A stretch of 64,000 nucleotides of DNA from an uncultured Pseudanabaenaceae cyanobacterium (GCA_938017515.1 CALIJJ010000065.1:1-64000); one strand, 5' to 3'; positions 19,744 through 28,847 are shown, numbered from the stretch's first letter. Program-made: numbers and translations. Notes: generated by a model not told the origin, from the letters alone.

Positions 19744-22008
19744 ATGACAGACGCGGCATTTTTGGGTGATCCGAGCGATTTTTTTGCATCATCAGAGTTT
19801 ACTTACTCCCCTAGCTCCCTCTCCGGCGCAATTTCGCTCCCTGAGGGATTATCTCAGTCATCGTTGCCACCATCGCAGACTGAGATAAACTTCGATATTC
19901 TTCCGGCTCTAGAAAGCGGGTCTGCCCTGAACTATGAACCGCTACACAATGAACCACTACACAATGAGCCGCTAAAACAAGCATGGCTGAAGTCGGAGCA
20001 GCAACTCAAGGCATGGTATACCAGCGATCATTACAGCGATGATCTAGCAACTATCTTTGGCCTCAACAGCTCAGATGGCATCGAAATTGATGCTGAATCA
20101 ACTGATAATCAGTTGATTCAGCAATCAACCATGATTCAAAATCCGCCCCTCCTGAGTCTGCTACCAATAGCGCAATTGCAAGCCAATGGAGCCTTTGCGG
20201 CGGCGAATAATACGATCTATCTTGCCGAAGAATTTATTGCCCAAAATAGCGCGAAGCCTGAGGCGATCGTCGCTGTCCTACTGGAAGAACTCGGGCACTT
20301 TATTGACGCCCAGTTTAACGAGCGATTCCACACCCCAGACGCTCCCGGTGACGAAGGCGCAATTTTTTCGGCTCGGGTGCGCAACCAACCCTTGGTTGGC
20401 GCAGCTCTGGCCGCGGCCCAGCAGGAAGACGACAGCGCGATCCTTCGCGTTAATGGCCAAACCCTGACGGTGGAACAATCCGGTCTCGGGGAGTTCATCG
20501 TCGGCAACGATGGTCAGGTTCAAGTCGATCTGGTCTTTGATGGTGGAGCCTATGAGGGGCAGCTTGGCATGTTCAGCCTTAGCGGCATGGAAGCCCTGGT
20601 CCCTGGCTCCGTGGCTTACATTCGCGAAGCCACTCGTCGTGCCCTGAGCAATTCTGTTGAGGGCTATGTGGTGGCTTCGGATGGAGAAGGGGCAAGGTTT
20701 TCCGGCAGTCTCCCCGATGAAATTACCCCGGGCTTGGCTCCGGCCCCTCGCAGCTTTTCGCTGATACCGGGCGATCGCATTGCCTTTTTCCTGGTCCCCA
20801 ATGGCAGCGTCAATGCAGTGTTCGCGAATCCTGACGTCGAGGGTGATCTGCGACCCCTATTTTCAGTGGAGGCAGCGAATCCCGAGGGATTAGAGCAATT
20901 TGCCCAACTCTCAGCGGGCGTCTTTGCCATTGAGGATTTACGGCGCGATCGCTCCCCAGACAATGATTTCGAAGATTTTGTCATTGCTGTGGACGGAGCC
21001 AGTGGTAGCCAACGGGCGATCGCAGATTTGATCGCCCCTGGAGAAAGCTGGCTCGACTCCCCCGCCGCCGCTCTACTCACCGGCCTTCTCTTCCCGGAGA
21101 CACCGGCTCAGCCCGAGCAACCCATTCAATCCGAACAGCCCGTTCAATCCGAACAGCCCGTTCAATCCGAACAGCCGATTCAGGCCGAACAGCCCGAGGA
21201 ACCAATTCGACCGGAGCCACTGGAGCGCCCTGAACCAGAACCATCCGAGCAACCCATTCCTTCCGAACAGCCCCTTCCCGCAGAAGCACTGATTACGTCC
21301 GAGCCACTCCCCACAAACGCTGCTTTTGGCGACATCGAAAGTAGTCGCGTCGTTAAATTCTATTCCGACTTCAGCGAAGCAGAAATCGCCGCGCTCAATG
21401 GTCCCCGCCTGAGACTGGGTAGCCAAACGATTTATACCGGCACCCAGCAAGTCACCGCCATCAACCAGAACCCCATCGTTCGCTCCTTCGACAGCGCTAA
21501 TCCCGCCAATAACTGGACCCGAACCGATTACGAAGTCACGGGCAGCGACGGACGAGCCCAAGGTCTCTTTTGGAGTGGCCGCGATCTCTATGGTGTCTTC
21601 ACCGTAGACGGCACCCAAGGCGACCCTAGCCAGGATTTCCGCCGAGCAGCCGGAGATGCCCAACAGTCTTGGCTACGCAGCTATGGCCAAGGCGGCGGCG
21701 GCAAAATCGCGGTGGTGGGTCGCCTTGATCCAGCCACCGGAGAGCTGCTCGATGCCGCTCACCTTTCAGCGGTTCTAACGAGCGGCAACAGCAATTCCTT
21801 CACCGTGGATGACATTCTGCTCAACAGCAGTGGCAACTTAGTCATTCGAGCCACGATTGCATTTGCCCCCCGCAATCCCGATGGCTCTCGCATGTATCAG
21901 GTCACCCCTGGATCCTCGCCCTTTGATTACACCCTGGAAATCACACCGGACTTGAAACAAGTAGTCAGCACAAATGCCCCAGGCTGGATACCGGAGGAAG
22001 TGGATTAG
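19744..22008 (+). CDS. Large modular, probably extracellular protein with DUF4114-like domain and EQP-repeat linker
   Basis: IAFFLVPNGSVNAVFANPDVEGDLRPLFSVEAANPEGLEQFAQL...DFEDFVIAVDG resembles DUF4114. N-terminal VLLEELGHFIDAQFN...DAPGDEGAIFSARV. The track start at 19714 is TTG; ATG 19744 preferred. Confidence 0.7.
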   Translation: MTDAAFLGDPSDFFASSEFTYSPSSLSGAISLPEGLSQSSLPPSQTEINFDILPALESGSALNYEPLHNEPLHNEPLKQAWLKSEQQLKAWYTSDHYSDDLATIFGLNSSDGIEIDAESTDNQLIQQSTMIQNPPLLSLLPIAQLQANGAFAAANNTIYLAEEFIAQNSAKPEAIVAVLLEELGHFIDAQFNERFHTPDAPGDEGAIFSARVRNQPLVGAALAAAQQEDDSAILRVNGQTLTVEQSGLGEFIVGNDGQVQVDLVFDGGAYEGQLGMFSLSGMEALVPGSVAYIREATRRALSNSVEGYVVASDGEGARFSGSLPDEITPGLAPAPRSFSLIPGDRIAFFLVPNGSVNAVFANPDVEGDLRPLFSVEAANPEGLEQFAQLSAGVFAIEDLRRDRSPDNDFEDFVIAVDGASGSQRAIADLIAPGESWLDSPAAALLTGLLFPETPAQPEQPIQSEQPVQSEQPVQSEQPIQAEQPEEPIRPEPLERPEPEPSEQPIPSEQPLPAEALITSEPLPTNAAFGDIESSRVVKFYSDFSEAEIAALNGPRLRLGSQTIYTGTQQVTAINQNPIVRSFDSANPANNWTRTDYEVTGSDGRAQGLFWSGRDLYGVFTVDGTQGDPSQDFRRAAGDAQQSWLRSYGQGGGGKIAVVGRLDPATGELLDAAHLSAVLTSGNSNSFTVDDILLNSSGNLVIRATIAFAPRNPDGSRMYQVTPGSSPFDYTLEITPDLKQVVSTNAPGWIPEEVD
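21112..21290. repeat. In-frame repeat encoding (S/Q)EQP(V/I) linker
   Basis: Repeats of 'caatccgaacagcccgtt' encode EQPIQSEQPVQSEQPVQSEQPIQAEQP. Confidence 0.9.
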
Positions 22009-22206
22009 ACCCCGTCCATAAGCAATGGGGCGAGCAATGGGCTAGGGAATAGAAATGGAAGAAAACCAATCTGTCATTCGGCGATCTGTCATTCGGCGAC
22101 ATCATGGTCCGTCCGACGAATGCAAGACCGAGGCCGATAGCCGGACGAGATGTCAGGATGACTGTGTTGCTGCTCCCTTGGCTCCTGTTCTCTTGGTTGC
22201 AGAGCC

Positions 22207-24057
22207 CTAAAGATCTAAGACAATATCTCCCTTGGGCTGAGCAATACAGGTCAGAATATAGCCTTCCTTTTGCTCATCCTCGGTAAGAGCAGCAGGGTCA
22301 TCGCTGTAGGTGACTTCACCCTTGAGCAAACGATGCTTACAGGTACCGCAGGTGCCCGCCTTACAGCTACTTTCAATTTCCAAACCTGCAGCTTCAGCGA
22401 TCGCCAACACCGTCTGGGAGCTATCGGCCTTCACCGTCTTCTCAAACGTGACCGTTGCCGCCTCGCCCTTCACCTCCGGTGCTGCATCAGCAACAGCAGG
22501 GGCCTCTTCTTCAATCACCACGCCAGGCTTAAGCGTTGCGCCAAATTCATCCATCAACAGCTTGCGCAGGAAGGGCTTGAGATCCTCACAGGCCACCCCC
22601 TTGGTCACCTTCTCGCCTAGGTGAGCATCCTTGCCAACCCGACCTCCCATGAAGACATCCACCGCCTCCACGGACTTGCCGTTTTTGCGCGTCTTGGTCC
22701 CCATGAAACCAATGTCTGCCACCTGGGGCTGACCACAGGAGTTGGGGCAGCCCGTCCAGTGTACGCGCACGGATTTGGGGAAATCGAGTTCCGCTTCGAC
22801 TTCCTTGGCTAGGGCGATCGCCCGTTGCTTTGTTTCAATAATGGCAAACTTACAGAACTGCGCCCCTGTACAAGACACCACCGAGCGAACCAGTGGACCT
22901 GGCTCAATGGAGAATGTTTGCAATAGAGGTTCTTGTAGAAGTGCTTCCAAGCGGGAATCAGGCACCCCCACCAAAATAATATTTTGCTCTACGGTCAAAC
23001 GAATATCGCCATTGCCATAGACCTCGGCCAGCCGAGCCGCCTCGAACATGTCATCAGCACCTAAGCGACCCACAGGCACCAACATTCCGACGTAGTTTAG
23101 GCCCGCCTGCTTTTGCTTGTGAATACCAATATGGTCTCGCTTATCCCAGTCCATCTCGTCTTTTTCTGCGGCAGGCAATAGCGTCCGGCCCAGCTTTTCT
23201 TCCAAACTAGCTCGGAATTTTTCCATCCCCCACTCATCAATCAGCCACCAGAGACGGGATTTCTGACGCTTGGCACGGGAACCATTGTCACGAAAGACCT
23301 CTAGGATGGCACGACTGAGCTCAACCACCTCAGCATTGGGAGGAACCCAAGCATTCAGGGGAATGGCAGGCTCGCAGCGACTGGCAGAGAAAAAGCCCCC
23401 AACCACTACATTGAAACCAAACGTGCCGTCCCGGTAGGCAGGCACAAAGGCAATGTCATTGATTTCCGCATGGATGGAGTTGTCACGCCCTCCTTCAATC
23501 GCAATGTTGAACTTACGGGGTAGATTCGTGAACTCAGCATTCCCCTCCCCCGCATTAGTGATCATGTCTTGGACGTCCCGAACAAGCTGACGGGTGTCGA
23601 ACATCTCATCCGCGTCCAGTCCAGCAACGGGGGAGCCCGTAATGTTGCGAACGTTATCCATGCCGGACTGCATGCTTGTCAGCCCAGCCTGAGCCAGACG
23701 CTGGAAAATGTCAGGGATATCCTCGATGAGGATGCCACGAAGCTGCAAGTTTTGGCGCGTTGTAATGTCAGCGCTGCCATCATCGCCATAGCGCTGGACA
23801 ATATCTGCTAATGTCCGCATTTGCTGCGCACTTAGGTCACCATTGGGCATGCGCAGACGCAGCATGAACTTGCCCGGCGTCTGGGGACGAAAGAAAATAC
23901 CAAGCCACTTCAGGCGATTGCGATCGTCCGCATCAATTTCCTCCCAACCGATCTTGGCGAAATGCTCAAGCTCATGCTTGACCTCCAAGCCGTCCTTGTC
24001 GGCCTTGTACTGCTCAAACTTGTTGAGCTTCGCTGGCTTGCTCGCAATACTTTGCAC
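22207..24057 (-). CDS. nirA: Ferredoxin-nitrite reductase with fused C-terminal [2Fe-2S] ferredoxin domain
   Basis: Sirohaem/4Fe-4S reductase motifs (TTRQNLQLRG, CTGAQFCKFAIIETK, HWTGCPNSCGQ) followed by a ferredoxin module with CKAGTCGTCKHRL. GTG start at 24057 proposed instead of the track's GTG 24126 (see findings). Confidence 0.9.
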   Translation of the reverse strand: MQSIASKPAKLNKFEQYKADKDGLEVKHELEHFAKIGWEEIDADDRNRLKWLGIFFRPQTPGKFMLRLRMPNGDLSAQQMRTLADIVQRYGDDGSADITTRQNLQLRGILIEDIPDIFQRLAQAGLTSMQSGMDNVRNITGSPVAGLDADEMFDTRQLVRDVQDMITNAGEGNAEFTNLPRKFNIAIEGGRDNSIHAEINDIAFVPAYRDGTFGFNVVVGGFFSASRCEPAIPLNAWVPPNAEVVELSRAILEVFRDNGSRAKRQKSRLWWLIDEWGMEKFRASLEEKLGRTLLPAAEKDEMDWDKRDHIGIHKQKQAGLNYVGMLVPVGRLGADDMFEAARLAEVYGNGDIRLTVEQNIILVGVPDSRLEALLQEPLLQTFSIEPGPLVRSVVSCTGAQFCKFAIIETKQRAIALAKEVEAELDFPKSVRVHWTGCPNSCGQPQVADIGFMGTKTRKNGKSVEAVDVFMGGRVGKDAHLGEKVTKGVACEDLKPFLRKLLMDEFGATLKPGVVIEEEAPAVADAAPEVKGEAATVTFEKTVKADSSQTVLAIAEAAGLEIESSCKAGTCGTCKHRLLKGEVTYSDDPAALTEDEQKEGYILTCIAQPKGDIVLDL

Positions 24058-24091
24058 GGTTTTACCCCCAGGGGAAATTGATGCTTCTAGC

Positions 24092-24133
24092 AGACTAAAA
24101 ATATGATCGGAGACAGAAGGTAGCACGCGTTAC
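24092..24133 (-). promoter_or_regulatory. NtcA-dependent promoter of nirA: GTAACGCGTGCTAC-N22-TAGTCT
   Basis: Minus strand: exact GTA-N8-TAC (24133-24120), 22-nt spacer, TAN3T -10 box TAGTCT (24097-24092). Confidence 0.85.
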
Positions 24134-24170
24134 AAAAAGTTAGCTCACTCTAGAAAATTGCATACAAACA

Positions 24171-24185
24171 ATGCATTTAAAGCAT
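24171..24185. promoter_or_regulatory. Candidate NtcB (LysR-type) box upstream of the nirA NtcA site
   Basis: ATGCATTTAAAGCAT contains TGC-N7-GCA (T-N11-A), about 50 bp upstream of the NtcA site. Confidence 0.5.
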
Positions 24186-24261
24186 GTATTGACGGGGTTG
24201 CTGTGTAAAACTGAAATCCAGTCACCCCTAATCCCAGGGCACTAGATTTTGTGCCACAGTC

Positions 24262-24295
24262 CTCTCAATTGTGTTGAGCTCTCAATTGCGTTGAG
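24262..24295. repeat. 17-bp tandem duplication, each copy containing CTCAA-N5-TTGAG
   Basis: ctctcaattgtgttgag / ctctcaattgcgttgag; one mismatch. Confidence 0.9.
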
Positions 24296-24333
24296 ACAGT
24301 GACCGGACTCTCCTCTCCCAGGTAATTGCTCCT

Positions 24334-25845
24334 ATGGCCCTTCTGCAATCTGCTGACTCTCCTGAGGCATCTCATGCCCTACAACGCTTGATTGAAGGGG
24401 ATTTTGAAACGCGTTGGGATGCAGCGAAGCAGATTGTTCGCCTAGGGCCCTCAGTCTTACCCACGCTGCTGGCGCTACTTTCAGACGAAATAGACGAAGC
24501 CGGTCCGGTTGACCCACTAGCCCCTGAGACAAAGACCCAGGCCCTAAACGAGAGTCCTAGCCGGTACGCCTCCCATGAAGATTCTGGCGAAGAAGGGGCT
24601 GGCGAAGAAGAAGCTGGCGAAGAAGAGGCTGATGAATACGATATCGAACTGCGCTGGTTCATTGCGCGCATCTTGGGTGAGCTAGAGCATCCAGTCGCAG
24701 TCGATGCGCTGCTGAATTTGGTCAAAGCATCCCCCCACCCAGAGGTGGCGGCGATCGCCGCCACCTCCCTAGCCAAAGCCGGAGACCTCGCCCTTCCTGC
24801 CCTCACAGAGTTGCTAAAACAACCTGAGCATCGAATTCTAGCGGTCCAGGCTTTATCTCAGTTGGGGCACTCCACTGCCATTCCCGCATTACTCTCAGTG
24901 GTCAATGATGCGGAGGATTCGGTGCGTGCCGTCGCCATAGAGGCCCTGACGGCCTTTCGCGATCGCCGTGTCACCCCCATCTTGGCCCAGGCCCTTGGCG
25001 ATACCTCGTCAGCGGTGCGGCTAGCGGCACTGCGCGGTATCGGCAGTCGCGGCCATCAACTGCCCGAGATTGATGCCCTGGTCTCCCGTATCGGAGAACT
25101 ATTGGGAGATTTAAATCTGGATGTGAGCTGCCAGGCGGCGATCGCCCTGGGTCGGCTCAACAATCCAGTCGCCCTGTCTCATTTAGACAAGGCCCTCTAT
25201 CACCCACTCATGCCCCTGGCTCTAAAAACTCAGGCCATCCGTGCTCTGGCCTGGAGTGAGAATGAGCAAGCATTACACCTGTTGAAATCGTATCTTCTCC
25301 AACTCATTCCCCCTCTCCCCCAGGAGACGTCCGTAACGCACTCATCCGACTCCATCGGTGAAACAGCCATCGAAGCCGCTCCCCCAATCACCATCGCCCC
25401 AGGCCCCCTCAATGCCCGAAAGAAGCCTCACCTCTCCCACAGCGATAGCTTGAGCCTAGAGATCGTTCGAGTTCTTGGGCGCATGGACAACGGCCCCCTG
25501 GCCGATCAAGCCACTGAGCTACTGCTAAAAGTGCTAGACCAATGTCAAGCAGCCCCGGGTCAAGCAGCCCCGAGTCAAACAGCTCCAGCGGGAAACAACG
25601 CCAACACCGTAGAACTGAAAGCATCAATTGCCCTAAGCCTGGGGCAACTGGGCCATCAACAAGCCTTTAAGCCCCTGCTCGCCCTGCTGAGCCATCCCTC
25701 GCCCCATCTAAGATTTCACATCCTAGCGGCGCTGAAGCGTCTCAATCCTGAGGGTGGCCGTCAGCAATTAATTACAGCTCAGCAGCATGAAACGTCCGAA
25801 GCCCTGGCCCAGGGCCTTACCTTTGCCCTGAGCGAGTGGGACTAG
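24334..25845 (+). CDS. HEAT-repeat protein
   Basis: 503 aa of repeated HEAT helices (AVDALLNLVKASPHPEVAAIAATSLAKAGDLALPALTELLKQPEHRILAVQALSQLG). Contains an acidic insert EEGAGEEEAGEEEADEYD. Confidence 0.88.
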   Translation: MALLQSADSPEASHALQRLIEGDFETRWDAAKQIVRLGPSVLPTLLALLSDEIDEAGPVDPLAPETKTQALNESPSRYASHEDSGEEGAGEEEAGEEEADEYDIELRWFIARILGELEHPVAVDALLNLVKASPHPEVAAIAATSLAKAGDLALPALTELLKQPEHRILAVQALSQLGHSTAIPALLSVVNDAEDSVRAVAIEALTAFRDRRVTPILAQALGDTSSAVRLAALRGIGSRGHQLPEIDALVSRIGELLGDLNLDVSCQAAIALGRLNNPVALSHLDKALYHPLMPLALKTQAIRALAWSENEQALHLLKSYLLQLIPPLPQETSVTHSSDSIGETAIEAAPPITIAPGPLNARKKPHLSHSDSLSLEIVRVLGRMDNGPLADQATELLLKVLDQCQAAPGQAAPSQTAPAGNNANTVELKASIALSLGQLGHQQAFKPLLALLSHPSPHLRFHILAALKRLNPEGGRQQLITAQQHETSEALAQGLTFALSEWD

Positions 25846-25885
25846 GGCCCTGGTCGTTCTCCTCAGGCAATCTCTGGACAATCCA

Positions 25886-25917
25886 ATATCTATACAGGCA
25901 GGTATCTATACAGGCAG
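25886..25917. repeat. Perfect 16-bp tandem duplication
   Basis: tatctatacaggcagg x2. Confidence 0.95.
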
Positions 25918-25995
25918 GTTTAGCGGAGGAGCTAACTACAGCACCCTATTCAGGCCACCCCTGCCGTGTAGGGAATGCTTCTTTCCAGAAATCCC

Positions 25996-27249
25996 CTAAG
26001 CCTTTGATTCAGCCGCCATCTGGAGTTCAACATAGCGCTGGACTGCTTGCAAAATCTTCTCCGAGTCCACCGGTTTCGTCATAAAGTCCGTTGCCCCCAC
26101 AGCCTTGGCACGCACTCGATCGACGACACCATCATTGCCCGTCAAAATGACAATGGGGGTCTTGCGAAAGGCAGCAACACGGCGAATCTGGCTGCAAATT
26201 TCGTAGCCATTGGCCACCGGCATCACCAGGTCTAAAAAGATCACACTGGGCTTTTGCTTAATGAGAGCAGGTAGGGCTTGGATTGAATCCTGGACACTCA
26301 TGCAGCGATACCCCGCTGAGCGCAGCGTTTCTTCCATGATGTAGCAAATCTGAGGGCTGTCATCAATGCAAAAGACCAGCGGTAGATTGGCCGCAGCCTT
26401 GGAAGGGGCTTTGTTGGACGGACCTGCATAGGGGCTGTCTAAGTCCGGCAGCGTCTTTAGAACAACCAGCTCGCGTCGCAGATAATTCACCAGGCTGCGT
26501 CCAAGAGTGGGCAATTCGTGGCGCATAATCACCGACAAATCTCGAAAGGATAGCCGTCCCTTCAGCAAACTACATAGTGTCCGATAGGTTTTAGGGGAGG
26601 TCACCGCTTCAAGGGCCTGGGGATCCCGAACCCGAGGGGCTGAGTTTGGCGAGATCGCGCCAAGACCCAATTGCTTCCAAGCATCCAGAGACTGATGGGC
26701 TCGGCCCAACAGCTCCGCGTTGCTCAAAATCGCGATGGGTTCCCCTACATGGGCCTGGCGTTCCTTGGTCACCCATAGTTTTCGTACCTGGGGTGCTGCC
26801 TGGAGCAGGTCAAAGAGAACCTCAAGCAACGTACTTTCAACCAGCTCTGCAGCCCCCTCCCGACTAATTTGCTGGCGCTTGATTAACACCGAGAGGGCGA
26901 GATACTCCCAGTGGTCAAAAATTTCTTTCTCACGCAACTGAACTGTGCTGGGTGCGGTGTTGGGGCAGAATCGGCGCAGCGATCGCTGCCACCGTCGAAA
27001 ACGATGCTCTCCCCCCGTCGCCCACACGAGACGACCCACACGAAAATCAAGACTCCACTGCGTTCCGTCCTCCAGGGCGACGAAAAGCCGACCATTGAGC
27101 TGAGTTTGAATATGGCGCTGTAAATCTTGGTTCAGAACGAGAGGGTCGCAGCCCTGGGGAAACACCTGCTGAAAAACAGGGTCGGAGCCAGCGGTGTCGA
27201 GAATGCTGTGCTCGGGAGCCGTATGCCGAGTATCTGCGGAACCATTCAT
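25996..27249 (-). CDS. Response regulator with PatA-type N-terminal domain and C-terminal CheY receiver
   Basis: C-terminus VFCIDDSPQICYIMEETLRSAGYRCMSVQDSIQALPALIKQKPSVIFLDLVMPVANGYEICSQIRR...PIVILTGNDG. N-terminus resembles cyanobacterial PatA/PixG/PilG-type regulators. Start at ATG 27249 preferred. Confidence 0.8.
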   Translation of the reverse strand: MNGSADTRHTAPEHSILDTAGSDPVFQQVFPQGCDPLVLNQDLQRHIQTQLNGRLFVALEDGTQWSLDFRVGRLVWATGGEHRFRRWQRSLRRFCPNTAPSTVQLREKEIFDHWEYLALSVLIKRQQISREGAAELVESTLLEVLFDLLQAAPQVRKLWVTKERQAHVGEPIAILSNAELLGRAHQSLDAWKQLGLGAISPNSAPRVRDPQALEAVTSPKTYRTLCSLLKGRLSFRDLSVIMRHELPTLGRSLVNYLRRELVVLKTLPDLDSPYAGPSNKAPSKAAANLPLVFCIDDSPQICYIMEETLRSAGYRCMSVQDSIQALPALIKQKPSVIFLDLVMPVANGYEICSQIRRVAAFRKTPIVILTGNDGVVDRVRAKAVGATDFMTKPVDSEKILQAVQRYVELQMAAESKA

Positions 27250-27739
27250 GTTGATGACACAGTCTGATGTTAGGCAGATGCATCCTTGGCCTAACTCACT
27301 GTGCAAAACGTCGAGTGGGAATCAGCTAAATCCTTTCCAATAAAGAATTCAATTAACTCAGACGACTCGCTGTCATCAGAATGCCCATTGCGGGGAATGA
27401 GTAACAAAATGTTGTGCATTGAGAACAATCTTTTCTTTTCTTTGTTCGTACATTTTTATAAAACGATTTTTATGGGTCTTAAGTTTGTGAGAATTGCTCG
27501 ATCACGATGCTGAATTAATCGTTTCTCAAGGAGTGATATCTCGTTTGCTTCCTTTACAATTCATTTTTTCTGTCCTGATTCGAGAAGGGTCCAAATTATC
27601 GCCAAATTCCCGAGTAAACGTGCAACTGGTCGCGATTCCTACAGAATAGATGTCACAATTTCTGTTAGGAAGGATTAGGTTCCAATCACCATCAAGTTCT
27701 GTATAGGGCTGGAACCGCCCTCTATCGATCGGGTTGTGT

Positions 27740-28681
27740 ATGCGTTTAGAGCAGATTCAAGCATTTTTGGCCATCGCTGAAACTGGTAGCTTCCAAAAAG
27801 CTGCCCGCCAGTGCGGCGTTACTCAGTCCACCATCAGTCGCCAAATCCAATCCCTTGAATCCGTTGCCGGATTACCCCTTTTCCATCGAGGAGCCCAAGC
27901 CAAGCTGACTGTTGCGGGGGATCACCTCATGCCCCGAGCACGAAAAATTTGGAATGAATGGCAGCAAGCAACGACGGAGCTGGATAAGCTCCGCATGGGT
28001 GAACAACAGGATCTCTGTGTGGCAGCGATCGCCTCTCTCTGCGCCAATTACCTGCCGCCCGTTCTAGAGGAATTTCGTCAGGACTATCCCCACACTCAAC
28101 TCCGTGTCACATCCTTGGGCAGCGATCGCGCCCTCAAAGTACTGCGTGACGGTCTGGTGGATGTGGCCATCGTCATGAACAACCCCTTCCTGCTCAAAAC
28201 CGCAGAATTATCGGTCAAACCCCTCTACGAAGAATCGATTCAGGTCCTCATGTCCGCGAAGCATCCCCTTGCTTTGCTACGGGAAGTTCCTTGGGTCGAA
28301 ATCGCCAAATTCCCCCAGGTCGTCTTCAAGGATGGCTATGGTATGCAGCGCCTCGTTCAGGATCAATTTCAACGTCAGGAATTGAATTTGCAAGTTGCCG
28401 TTGAACTCAACACCCTGGATGCATTTCGCGGTGTGGTGCGCCAGGGTCGCTCCCTTGCCCTACTTCCCCAAACGGCGCTGATTGACGCCGAGGATGATCC
28501 AAGCCTGGTCGTCCGTTCCATTGCCAAACCGAAAATCAGTCGTCAGGTGGTTTTAGTGACAACCCACGATCGCTTACAAATCCCTCCGATTCAGCGGTTT
28601 TGTGAGATTACCCAGAATAATTTGACCCAGAGTCACCTGATTTCCCCGAACCAGACATTCCCCTCTGCGGTTTCTCAATAG
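27740..28681 (+). CDS. ntcB: LysR-family nitrogen-assimilation regulator NtcB
   Basis: MRLEQIQAFLAIAETGSFQKAARQCGVTQSTISRQIQSLE...LRVTSLGSDRALKVLRDGLVDVAIVMNN...VVFKDGYGMQRLVQ...LNTLDAFRGVVRQG matches my recall of NtcB; neighbourhood agrees. Confidence 0.85.
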   Translation: MRLEQIQAFLAIAETGSFQKAARQCGVTQSTISRQIQSLESVAGLPLFHRGAQAKLTVAGDHLMPRARKIWNEWQQATTELDKLRMGEQQDLCVAAIASLCANYLPPVLEEFRQDYPHTQLRVTSLGSDRALKVLRDGLVDVAIVMNNPFLLKTAELSVKPLYEESIQVLMSAKHPLALLREVPWVEIAKFPQVVFKDGYGMQRLVQDQFQRQELNLQVAVELNTLDAFRGVVRQGRSLALLPQTALIDAEDDPSLVVRSIAKPKISRQVVLVTTHDRLQIPPIQRFCEITQNNLTQSHLISPNQTFPSAVSQ

Positions 28682-28847
28682 GCAGCTTGTAGCATCAACA
28701 CTTGAGCCAGATCAGTTTCGTTATTTTCCTCGCATTTTTCAACATTAGGCTCTCCCCCTCACACACCCAAGTCTCTCTTGCTCTAAAATGTCCTGTTTGC
28801 GGTGCTAAATCACGCACCAGCTCTATCCTGTTCGAGGTCGTGCCGCC

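Noticed and set aside
21112-21290. Possible CRISPR-like array
   Set aside because: Repeats are in-frame, 18 bp and without unique spacers; it is a protein linker repeat. No CRISPR array was seen elsewhere.
21073-21663. 196-aa minus-strand ORF with NGLFGLNGLFGLNG repeats
   Set aside because: Antisense translation of the EQP repeat linker.
22104-22286. 60-aa plus-strand ORF between the DUF4114-like gene and nirA
   Set aside because: Overlaps the nirA 3' end in antisense; no RBS or domain evidence.
27307-27739. NtcA site upstream of ntcB
   Set aside because: Only weak partial matches (e.g. GTACATTTTTATAA); none fits GTA-N8-TAC.
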